Source: an uncultured Bacteroidota bacterium
GTDB taxonomy: Bacteria; Bacteroidota; Bacteroidia; Bacteroidales; 4484-276
DNA length: 64,000 bases
Reading direction: 5' to 3'
NCBI GenBank assembly: GCA_903944895.1
Contig: CAJATL010000219.1
Location: forward strand, 1-64,000
Shown: one piece after another, positions 1 through 8,663 of the stretch
How positions within the stretch are numbered: the stretch's first letter is position 1
Layout: every line of letters starts with the position of its first letter
The notes under the pieces: model-generated
The model's input: only the letters and a program-made list of their open reading frames with translations
Told to the model about the DNA's origin: nothing
Database searches by the model: none
Made by a program: the position numbers and the translations under genes

Positions 1-313
1 CCCATCAGGGCCTCTGTCATTTCGATGGAGCGAAGCGACTGAGAAATCTCTTTTATGACAATGTTTTTAAAAATAACTGATATGACAAAGTATTACTAAA
101 AAAATGGAACGAAAAACACAAAACCAGATTTAACACCCCAGCTGGCAGGTCTCACTATTAACCTGACAGCGTCCAAAGAACCTGTCAGCGTTTAAAAGGT
201 AAGAAGAAGAAAATGTAAAATATCGGATTTCCAACGACCAATGAAGAACATGATTCATTTTTAATTGGAAATTCTACATTGGATATTCCTAAACCAATCG
301 TTACCCCCCAAAC

Positions 314-925
314 CTAAAAGCTAAACCCAAGCTGCTGGTAAAACCTCACCAGATAATCGTGATTAATAAACATCGTAAAAACAAGCCCGAAAACGGCTCC
401 CCAGAAATGCGCAAAATGGCCGATATTGTCGGTGCCGCGCTTGCCCATGTAAGCCGAATAAACCAGGTACAAAATCCCGAATATCCACGAAGGAATCCCG
501 ATGGGGACGAAGAAAAAGAATATTTTTCCGGTGGGATAAAGAATGATGCTCGAAAAAAGTACTGCCGAAACAGCGCCTGATGCCCCAACCGCGTTGTAAT
601 AAATGTTGTCTTTGTTTTTGAAATAATCAAAAATGGTCGAAAACAGGATGCCTCCAACATACAGCAACATAAACTTTAACCCCGCCAACGGCCCGAAATC
701 GGCTTTAAAAAACTGAAGCACAATATCTCCAAACGAATAAAGCACAAACATATTAATGATCAGATGTCCCCAGTCGGCATGAACCAGGGCATAAGAGAAA
801 AAACGATACCACTCCCTGTCACGCCTGATAAAGTACGCGTTAAATTTCAACTTACGGAACAAATCTTCATTGCCAAAAGCCATGATCGAAATGGCCGCAG
901 TGATGAGTATGATAGCAAATAGCAT
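314..925 (-). CDS. Rhomboid family intramembrane serine protease
   Basis: 203 aa polytopic protein with HLIINM, GASGAVSA (GxSG) and a C-terminal HFAHFWGA segment typical of rhomboids. Confidence 0.9.
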   Translation of the reverse strand: MLFAIILITAAISIMAFGNEDLFRKLKFNAYFIRRDREWYRFFSYALVHADWGHLIINMFVLYSFGDIVLQFFKADFGPLAGLKFMLLYVGGILFSTIFDYFKNKDNIYYNAVGASGAVSAVLFSSIILYPTGKIFFFFVPIGIPSWIFGILYLVYSAYMGKRGTDNIGHFAHFWGAVFGLVFTMFINHDYLVRFYQQLGFSF

Positions 926-1034
926 GGTTTTTATTTATAATGTCAATTAGAGAGTGGCCAGTGGCCAGTCGCCAGTTTGCAGTTTGCAGTTGGGTTTGCA
1001 GTTTTTAGGCTGCCGACTGTTCACTGCCTACTGC

Positions 1035-1853
1035 CTACTGCTTTGTGTAGTCAATTTCAGAACCCATGATGCTGTGAGGAATAAGATAAATCACGAACAT
1101 CAGGATCGAAGCGGCAAGTACCCAACCCCATTTTTTCGGATTTTTCCTGACCTGAAGAAGCGCAACAACCCACAAGATAAAAGCAGCGAGGGTTTTATTG
1201 TCGGTCATATCACCAAAATTATTAAATCCCTTGAAAGGCCAGCCGGTCCAGTAAACATCAAAAGCATATTTTTGCATCAAAGGACCAAGTAATAAGCCGG
1301 CAATTGCAAAAAGTATAACAGTCCAGAGAGTGTAGGTAACCATGTTCTTTCCTTTAATGATGGCCTCCATCCCGGTTCGGGTCGAGAACATCATCGCTAA
1401 GAAAATCATGATAATATGCGGAAGCAAAATAAACATTGGAACCGCGCCCTTGTAGCGCAAAACTAAAGGTTCTTCACGCAATTTGATTTGCTGCTGCCCG
1501 TCGCTGAGGGTAACTTCATACATCATTTTGCCGGCTGGCGGAAGATTAGGCAACAAAGCTACCAGGTTTTCACCTTCACGAACCATTGGCTTTTCAGTCC
1601 ATTCGTCGTGGCTTTTATATTTTTTAAATCTGTAAACACCAGTAATCGAATTATCGGCAACTTCAATTTTTATGGCTGCCTCGGTTTCGCCTTCCCAGGT
1701 TCTGAGTAATTTGTATTTAACCTCCTGATTATTGAGGGTCACTGAACCTTTTTTAGGATAGGTTGGTCCCGTTGAGCGCTGATAGACGGCGCTTGCAGCC
1801 ATCAGAAAAAATGCGAGTATCCACAGTAGGATTGATTTGATTCGGTATTCCAT
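1035..1853 (-). CDS. Conserved membrane protein, function unknown
   Basis: 272 aa ORF; N-terminal hydrophobic segment, periplasmic-like domain, several C-terminal TM segments. Confidence 0.7.
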   Translation of the reverse strand: MEYRIKSILLWILAFFLMAASAVYQRSTGPTYPKKGSVTLNNQEVKYKLLRTWEGETEAAIKIEVADNSITGVYRFKKYKSHDEWTEKPMVREGENLVALLPNLPPAGKMMYEVTLSDGQQQIKLREEPLVLRYKGAVPMFILLPHIIMIFLAMMFSTRTGMEAIIKGKNMVTYTLWTVILFAIAGLLLGPLMQKYAFDVYWTGWPFKGFNNFGDMTDNKTLAAFILWVVALLQVRKNPKKWGWVLAASILMFVIYLIPHSIMGSEIDYTKQ

Positions 1854-1903
1854 AGTTAAGTTGTTAAAATTTGCGGCAAATATAGAGGAATTTACATATT
1901 AAT

Positions 1904-4900
1904 TCAGGATTTTTTGCTTGATTTCTGATTACCGGTTGTCTTCAAAATGTCGTACATTGCCTGATGCAGCATAGTTCTTAGCCCCATTTTGATGAGTTTC
2001 TGATTGTTTGCATCAGGATAAACACGGTTTGAAAGAAAAATAAAAATCAGCCCGTTTTCGGGATCGGCCCAGAGGTAGGTACCGGTAAATCCGGAATGGC
2101 CAAAACTATCGTGTGAAGCGCTTTTGCAAACTGGCCCCAGTGAATCATAATTTGGATAAGGTTTGTCAAAACCAAGCGCACGGCGGTTGTTTTCGAGCGG
2201 GAATTGTTGTTTGGTAAACTCCTTAACAGTTTGCGGTAAAAAAAACTGCTTCCCACCATAGTACCCTTTTTGAAGCAACATCTGCATGATTACTGCAAGG
2301 TCGCCGGCATTCGAAAAAAGCCCCGCATGACCGGAAACTCCACCCAACATAGCAGCTCCCTGATCGTGAACATACCCATGAATCAGACCCTTCCTGAAAA
2401 GGGTATCATTTTCGGTTGGGGTAATCTGCGAAAGCGGAAACCTGCCTGTTGGATTAAAACAGGTTGTAGTCAGACCAAGCGGCTCGTAAAATTCGTGGCT
2501 CGTAAATTCGGCAAAAGGCTGGCTGGTAATCGTTTCGATGGCATCACACAGCAGCATAAAACCTAAATCGCTGTACTTATACTCTTTTTTTTTTAAGAGC
2601 TTCGAATTTGCAATCGAATCGAAAATAGTTTTGTGGTAAGCGTTCGTAATAAAAAGCTTTTCGGTGACTTGCTTCGAATATCCGGCTTTCGGAACAGGGC
2701 TGTAAACCGACGTATCAGGTTTGCAATTTTTAATCGTATTTTTATAAAAAGGGATAAAAGGATAAAGTTGCGCCTGGTGCGACATGATTTCCCGGCTGAT
2801 TTTGCTTTTCTTGTCTGTATTTTTCAGATAAGGCAGGTAGGAAGAAAGCGGCTGGTCGATGTCGAGTTGCTTGATTTCGGACAACCGCATCACCGACAGG
2901 GTTGTGGCCATCACTTTGGTGAGCGAAGCCACATCGTACAAATCGGAATTGACGACCATTTCGGTTTTATCGTAGGTGTGAAAGCCAAAAGATTTGTTGT
3001 AGAAAACCTTGCCATCTTTGGCAAAAACCACCTGGCAACCGGGGAATGCCTTTTCTTTAAGTCCGAGATTGATGAGTGAATCGATCACTTTGAGTTTTTC
3101 ACGCGGAATGTCGAGTTCTTCGGGGATTGTGTATTTGAGGCGACCGATGGATTTGGTGTCGGTTCCGTCGCCAACCCGGAAGGTCTCAGATGCCGTTACC
3201 GGGAGGCGACCAACGGCACCGATGCTCCCAAAAATGATCTGTGCCGAAATTTCCTCCGAAATCGGGTTATCCTCGTAAGAAACCATCAAAGCATCAATCT
3301 TTTCGGCCTGTCCGAACAGTTCGAGCGAATAAGGATTTGCAAAAACATCGACGATGAGTTTGTTTTTCCCATTCTTAAGCCTGCTGATGAGTTTGATGGA
3401 ATTATCAGAAATGCCGTATTGCTTGCTGTTCGAATTATTGGTCTTTTGCAGACTGATGATGATCAGATTAAAATCTTCCAAAGCTTTTACAACCTTTGCC
3501 ATCTGGGCTTCATCAGGATTTGAGGGCAGGTTGAAATGTTCGACTTTTGAGAAAAGGCTTAGCGATTCCTGGAATTTCCCCTTCTCAGTATAACCAATCA
3601 CCAGCGAAGCAATTTTTAAAGTGTCGGGTTGCTGAAGCGGGATGAGGTTACCGGTGTTTTTAACAATGGTGACAGCATTTTCATAAATTTTTCGCGTAAG
3701 CAATTCATTTTCGACGGTGTTAATATCGGCAAGAATATTTTTCGTGTTGATGGGCTTCAACTGGTCAAGGCCGGTCATCTGCTTGTAAGCTAAAACTTTC
3801 CGGCATCTTTTGTTAATTTCGTCTTCGCTGATCAGGCTATCCGCCAAAGCTTTTTTAATATTTGAAACCGCTAAAGGAATATCCAAAGGAAGCAAAATAA
3901 TGTCGTTTCCGGCCAGGAGCGCTTTCAGTTCGATATCGCCGGGTTTATGGTAATTTGTAACACCTTTCATGTCGAGGGCATCGGTGATGGCCAGGCCTTC
4001 AAAACCCAGCGAATCTTTCAACAGATTTTGAACGGCTTTAACTGAAAGTGAGGTGGCGATATTTTTTTCGTCATCAAGTGCCGGAACAAAAAGGTGCGCG
4101 ACCATGATACTTCCAACGCCGGCTTCGATGGCTTTTTTAAAAGGATAAAGGTCGATGCTGTCGATTTGCTGGCGAGAATGATTGAGGAGTGGCAACGTGA
4201 CGTGTGAATCGGTGTCGGTGTCGCCATGACCCGGAAAATGCTTGGCAGTAGCAATAACGCCTTCCTCCTGAAGCCCGGTAAACCAGGCAACGGTTTTTCG
4301 GGCGACATTTCCGGCATCCTGACCAAAAGAGCGATAATTGATCACAGGATTTTTGGAGTTACTGTTGATGTCGGCATCCGGAGCAAAATTCATCCCGATA
4401 CCCAGCCTTTTACAATGTTTCCCGATAACACGGCCAACCTCGTAAACAATGGTATCGCCGGGCATTGCGCCAAGTGTCATCTGGCGGGGAAAAGAATAGG
4501 CGCTGTCGAGCCTCATGCCCAGGCCCCATTCGCCATCGATGGTAATTAAAAGCGGGGTTTTGGAGATGCTTTGCCATTGGTTTGTCAGGTTTGCCTGCAC
4601 GGTTGGGCTTCCCTGGAAAAATGTAAGCCCTCCGACTTTATTTTCCCGGATAATCTTACCGATTTCGTCATAATAGGCTTTGTCTTTATTGGAATACGTG
4701 CGGATAAAAAACAACTGGGCAATCCGCTCGTCAAGACTAAGCGAATTAAAAACCGAGTCAACCCAACGATTTCCATAAAGTTGCGGATGGCCAAATGTGC
4801 TTTTTAAAATGGGAATTTGCGGATCCTGCGCGTTTATGATCAGAGGTAAAACGAAAAGAATGCTGATAGCGAAAATTGTTTTTAAAAGTCTCATTAAAAA

Positions 4901-4972
4901 GGTTTTTATGAAAAAAAGGAATGAACCTGAAAATGTAAATAAGCCGGCACAAAAAATTTGCCGTTGCATCAA
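1904..4972 (-). CDS. Glycoside hydrolase family 3 (beta-N-acetylhexosaminidase-like) fused to a beta-lactamase-family serine hydrolase
   Basis: N-terminal GH3 motifs (KHFPGHGDTDTDSH, ITDALDMKGV); C-terminal class C/PBP-like domain (SLTKVMATT = SxxK, YSDLGF = YxN-like, HSGFTGT). Confidence 0.9.
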   Translation of the reverse strand: MMQRQIFCAGLFTFSGSFLFFIKTFLMRLLKTIFAISILFVLPLIINAQDPQIPILKSTFGHPQLYGNRWVDSVFNSLSLDERIAQLFFIRTYSNKDKAYYDEIGKIIRENKVGGLTFFQGSPTVQANLTNQWQSISKTPLLITIDGEWGLGMRLDSAYSFPRQMTLGAMPGDTIVYEVGRVIGKHCKRLGIGMNFAPDADINSNSKNPVINYRSFGQDAGNVARKTVAWFTGLQEEGVIATAKHFPGHGDTDTDSHVTLPLLNHSRQQIDSIDLYPFKKAIEAGVGSIMVAHLFVPALDDEKNIATSLSVKAVQNLLKDSLGFEGLAITDALDMKGVTNYHKPGDIELKALLAGNDIILLPLDIPLAVSNIKKALADSLISEDEINKRCRKVLAYKQMTGLDQLKPINTKNILADINTVENELLTRKIYENAVTIVKNTGNLIPLQQPDTLKIASLVIGYTEKGKFQESLSLFSKVEHFNLPSNPDEAQMAKVVKALEDFNLIIISLQKTNNSNSKQYGISDNSIKLISRLKNGKNKLIVDVFANPYSLELFGQAEKIDALMVSYEDNPISEEISAQIIFGSIGAVGRLPVTASETFRVGDGTDTKSIGRLKYTIPEELDIPREKLKVIDSLINLGLKEKAFPGCQVVFAKDGKVFYNKSFGFHTYDKTEMVVNSDLYDVASLTKVMATTLSVMRLSEIKQLDIDQPLSSYLPYLKNTDKKSKISREIMSHQAQLYPFIPFYKNTIKNCKPDTSVYSPVPKAGYSKQVTEKLFITNAYHKTIFDSIANSKLLKKKEYKYSDLGFMLLCDAIETITSQPFAEFTSHEFYEPLGLTTTCFNPTGRFPLSQITPTENDTLFRKGLIHGYVHDQGAAMLGGVSGHAGLFSNAGDLAVIMQMLLQKGYYGGKQFFLPQTVKEFTKQQFPLENNRRALGFDKPYPNYDSLGPVCKSASHDSFGHSGFTGTYLWADPENGLIFIFLSNRVYPDANNQKLIKMGLRTMLHQAMYDILKTTGNQKSSKKS

Positions 4973-5030
4973 AACGAAAGTTTACCAGACTTGTTTTAAG
5001 CTGGGAACGATAGAACCGAATGAACAAAAA

Positions 5031-5378
5031 CTACCTGGAAACGATGGCGGCTACTTCGTGGGCAACTCTACGGTTGTATTCGAAGGCCAGATTCTGGTAA
5101 TTTACAAGGTCAACAATGGTTCCGATAAGGCAAAGTCCACCCGTAAAAAAGTACAGAATTCCAAGTCCGATTTGTTCGGTGATAAACCGATGAACGCCCG
5201 CAACCCCAACAAAACCAAGCAAGGCAGTTAACAAAATGACGTTGGGATCTTTGCGTCTGGAGCGGTAAATGGATGAAAAATCACGAATCTGGTCTTCATT
5301 AAAACCCTTAAAAAGGTCGCTCAAAAAAAACAATTCATTCCCCTGTGCTTCGGGCAAATATTTAAGTACGATATTCAT
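5031..5378 (-). CDS. TM2 domain-containing protein
   Basis: ORF to 5417; internal Met at 5378 (MNIVLKYLPEAQGNEL) is the more plausible start; LLGFVGVAGVHRFITEQIGLGILYFFTGGLCLIGTIVDLV is a TM2 signature. Confidence 0.8.
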   Translation of the reverse strand: MNIVLKYLPEAQGNELFFLSDLFKGFNEDQIRDFSSIYRSRRKDPNVILLTALLGFVGVAGVHRFITEQIGLGILYFFTGGLCLIGTIVDLVNYQNLAFEYNRRVAHEVAAIVSR

Positions 5379-5697
5379 AACTTTTGATATTAAAGTTTTT
5401 ATGCTGCTTAAGATCATTAATCAAAGTAAAAATCCGGTGGATGATAACCAGCAAAGCAAAAATTCCAAGCGGGTGCATCTGCAGCGATTGGAAAAAACTA
5501 CCATGCAATGCTAAAGCACACGACCGTCCCAGTCCACAGCCCGGACAATAATCAAATCCAAGATTACTCAATGGGCAAAGTGTAAAATGCTGTTGGTGGG
5601 GATCAATAAAAAACAGATAAACAAGAGCTGTTATCCAGAAGATTAACTCAAAGTTGGAAGTGAAAAACCGGAAAGATATTTTAATGAAATTTTTCAA
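5362..5697 (-). CDS. DUF2752 family membrane protein
   Basis: CPLSNLGFDYCPGCGLGRSCALALHG matches the DUF2752 CPxCGxTR-like region; next to a TM2 gene. Confidence 0.8.
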   Translation of the reverse strand: MKNFIKISFRFFTSNFELIFWITALVYLFFIDPHQQHFTLCPLSNLGFDYCPGCGLGRSCALALHGSFFQSLQMHPLGIFALLVIIHRIFTLINDLKQHKNFNIKSYEYRT

Positions 5698-5930
5698 TGT
5701 TGATCTGTTTACGCCAATTTTTGACCAAACAAAAGTAGAAAATCTTTGGTTGCGAAAAAAGCTTTTCTGTTAACAATCCAAAAGCGCAAAAATCGAATAG
5801 GGAATAGCTCGGATCACTTTATCCTATTGCATTTTTTTGAACGTAAATGTAAAGTACAACCATCACAAACCTGTAATACCGGTACTTTGGGCGATTTTAA
5901 ATAAACAATCTTATCCCCGAAAACTTTTTC

Positions 5931-5960
5931 TGTAACTTTTTTTAACCTGCCTGCGTCCTA
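5931..5960 (+). promoter_or_regulatory. Candidate ECF-sigma promoter (TGTAAC - 17 bp - CGTC)
   Basis: TGTAACTTTT at 5931-5940 and CGTCCTA at 5954-5960; 34 bp from CGTC to the ATG at 5991. Confidence 0.45.
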
Positions 5961-5990
5961 AGAGCGAAAACGAAAATTAAAACGAAAAAC

Positions 5991-7505
5991 ATGAAAAAAC
6001 TACATTCAAAAACATTAAGCTTCCTGTTGGCAGGATTATTTATTCTCGCAGGAGCAACAGCCATGGCACAAAGCACCAAAGGCAACAAAAACGTTATAAA
6101 AGAAGAAAGATCTGTCGGGGCGTTTACTGGCATTGAGGTTGGTGGCGCATTTAACGTTTTTCTGACACAGAACGATAAAACTTCGCTGCTTATCGAAGCC
6201 GACGAAAACCTGATGGAATACATCACCACCGAAGTGAGTGGCGGCGTACTCGAAATCGGATCAAGAAATATCCGCAACGCCACCAGGCTCAACATCTACA
6301 TCTCGACACCTTCAATCCAGTCGCTAGAAATCAGCGGCGCAGCAACCATTAAAACTGAAAACCAGCTCCAGGCGGATAATTTCAGCATAGATGCTTCAGG
6401 CGCCTCTCGTGGCACTCTTGAAATTTCGGCTGCCAGCATCCAGATTGAAGCATCCGGTGCCAGTCAATTGAAACTTTCAGGAAATGCAGAAAACCAACGG
6501 ATTAATGCCAGCGGTGCATCCGAAGTTGATGCCGCCAATTTGCAAACCAAAACCACAACTGCCGAAGCCAGCGGTGCATCAAATGTTACCGTTAATGCCT
6601 CCGAAAAAGTCGAACGCGAAACCAGCGGAGCCGGCTCAATCAAAGTCATTGGCGATGCAAAATCTTCAGATTCCGGATCATCAGCCAACCCATCTGTAGT
6701 TGTCATAACCACCGACGATTCCCACTCTTATAAATCGGGCGACACCACTACCGTAAAAGTAGGAAGCGTGGTTGTTGAAGTTATCGATGGCGACTCGACA
6801 AAAGTATCGGTCGGGAACCATTCGCTTGTTGTTGATGAAGATGGAAATGTAAAATGGGAAAAGAACCGAAAACATAAATTCAATGGCCACTGGGGTGGTG
6901 TTGACATTGGCATCAACGGCTACGTAAACGAGGATTTTGGCACTGAGGTTCCAGATGCTTACAGCTTTTTAGACCTGAAATACGAAAAATCGGCAGATGT
7001 AAATATCAACGTTTACGAGCAAAACATCAATTTAGCTAATAATAAGCTTGGATTAATTACCGGGATTGGTTTACGCTGGAACAATTACCGTTTTGCGGAT
7101 AATGTGGTTTTAGTTCCCGACACCACACCATTAATGGGATACAAAGATTATAGCCGCGAATATGAAAAAAGTAAATTGGTGGTTAATTATGTAACCGTTC
7201 CGCTATTACTTGAGTTTCAGACCAACCGTTTTTCGCGCAGCAACAGTTTTCATATTGCCGGTGGGATGATGTTAGGCTGGAGATATGCTTCGCACACCAA
7301 AATGCTTTACTTCGAAGATGGCCGCAGAAAACCAAAAGACCAGGACAGCTTTGAACTCAATCCTTTCCGTTACGATGCAACCGTGCGCATTGGCTGGGGG
7401 ATTATTAATCTTTACGCCACTTACTCGCTCAACAAGATGTTCGAAAATAACGGTGGACCCGAATTGTATCCTGTGGCAGTTGGGATTACGCTAGCAGGGT
7501 GGTAA
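5991..7505 (+). CDS. DUF2807 (head-GIN) domain plus C-terminal outer-membrane beta-barrel protein
   Basis: Signal peptide; repeated SGAS/SGAG turns of a beta-helix (IEASGASQLKLSGNAENQRINASGASEVD); C-terminal PorT-like barrel region. Confidence 0.8.
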   Translation: MKKLHSKTLSFLLAGLFILAGATAMAQSTKGNKNVIKEERSVGAFTGIEVGGAFNVFLTQNDKTSLLIEADENLMEYITTEVSGGVLEIGSRNIRNATRLNIYISTPSIQSLEISGAATIKTENQLQADNFSIDASGASRGTLEISAASIQIEASGASQLKLSGNAENQRINASGASEVDAANLQTKTTTAEASGASNVTVNASEKVERETSGAGSIKVIGDAKSSDSGSSANPSVVVITTDDSHSYKSGDTTTVKVGSVVVEVIDGDSTKVSVGNHSLVVDEDGNVKWEKNRKHKFNGHWGGVDIGINGYVNEDFGTEVPDAYSFLDLKYEKSADVNINVYEQNINLANNKLGLITGIGLRWNNYRFADNVVLVPDTTPLMGYKDYSREYEKSKLVVNYVTVPLLLEFQTNRFSRSNSFHIAGGMMLGWRYASHTKMLYFEDGRRKPKDQDSFELNPFRYDATVRIGWGIINLYATYSLNKMFENNGGPELYPVAVGITLAGW

Positions 7506-7541
7506 AATCTCAAATAACAAAATTCAAATAACAAATCTCAA

Positions 7542-7576
7542 AACCTGCCTGGTTTCGCAAACCTGGCAGGTTTTTT
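7542..7576 (+). terminator. Rho-independent terminator
   Basis: AACCTGCCTGGTTTCGCAAACCTGGCAGGTTTTTTC hairpin followed by a T tract after the 7505 stop. Confidence 0.7.
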
Positions 7577-7717
7577 CGTTTACAGGAAATATGCCGGATT
7601 TTTAATCGAATTTTGTTTTTTTGTGACCGATTTTTTTAATTGTGTTGTAACCGGTTAATGGTAAAATACTATTTTTACGCTCCCAAAAAAAATGCAAAAA
7701 TCAAATAAAAACAAGAT

Positions 7718-8464
7718 ATGTCAGGACATAATAAATGGTCAACCATTAAGCGTAAAAAGGGAGCTTTAGATTCCAAACGCTCAAAAATCTTTTCGAAGAT
7801 TATCAAAGAAATTACTGTTGTTGTAAGGGAAAGTGGCCCGGACCCTGATTCAAATCCCCGGCTGCGTTTAGCCATCGCCAACGCCAAGGGTGCAAGTATG
7901 CCCAAAGATAACATCGAAAGGGCTATCAATAAAGGGAAAGACAAGGATTCGGCCAACTTTTCGGAGTTAACTTACGAAGGCTATCTTCCAAACGGAATTG
8001 CCGTTTATGTAGAATGTACCACTGATAACACCCAACGCACCATCAGCAACGTCAGAGCCATCTTTAACAAATATGGCGGAAGTCTTGGAACAACCGGTTC
8101 ATTAAGTTTTCTCTTTAACCGCAAAGGTGTTTTTACAATTCCAAAAAAAGACGACATCAACCTTGAAGATTTTGAGCTTGAAATGATTGATGCCGGCGCT
8201 GAAGACATTTCGGAAAATGAAGGCGTTCTTACGGTAATCACACCCATGGAAGAATTTGGCAGGATGCAGAAAAAACTTGAAGAGCTGAAGATTGAAGCCG
8301 AAAACGCCGAATTGCAGCGCATCCCCAACGAAACTGTTAAATTAGAGCCGGATAGCGCCAGAAAAATATTGAAGGTTATCGATGTTTTTGAAGATGATGA
8401 TGATGTTCAAAAAGTATTCACCAACCTCGAAATTACCGAAGAAATGATGGACGATATGGAATAA
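7718..8464 (+). CDS. yebC: YebC/PmpR family DNA-binding regulatory protein
   Basis: MSGHNKWSTIKRKKGALDSKRSKIFSKIIKEITVVVRESGPDPDSNPRLRLAIANAKGASMPKDNIERAI is diagnostic. Confidence 0.97.
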   Translation: MSGHNKWSTIKRKKGALDSKRSKIFSKIIKEITVVVRESGPDPDSNPRLRLAIANAKGASMPKDNIERAINKGKDKDSANFSELTYEGYLPNGIAVYVECTTDNTQRTISNVRAIFNKYGGSLGTTGSLSFLFNRKGVFTIPKKDDINLEDFELEMIDAGAEDISENEGVLTVITPMEEFGRMQKKLEELKIEAENAELQRIPNETVKLEPDSARKILKVIDVFEDDDDVQKVFTNLEITEEMMDDME

Positions 8465-8487
8465 TCCATCAAAATATTGATGCTCAG

Positions 8488-8513
8488 GCCGGTTACATCA
8501 ACCGGCTTTTTTT
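8488..8513 (+). terminator. Rho-independent terminator
   Basis: GCCGGTT-ACATC-AACCGGC followed by TTTTTTT. Confidence 0.8.
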
Positions 8514-8663
8514 ATTTCAAAAAATCATTTATCTGATTTAATTTCAATACCTTAACCGATTTCATAAACTTATCAACAACACCAACGGCTCCCCCGTTTT
8601 TGGCTAATTTTGTCCGGCTTAAATGCTGGTCATTTTTCCAACACCCAAACAAAAATAAATACT

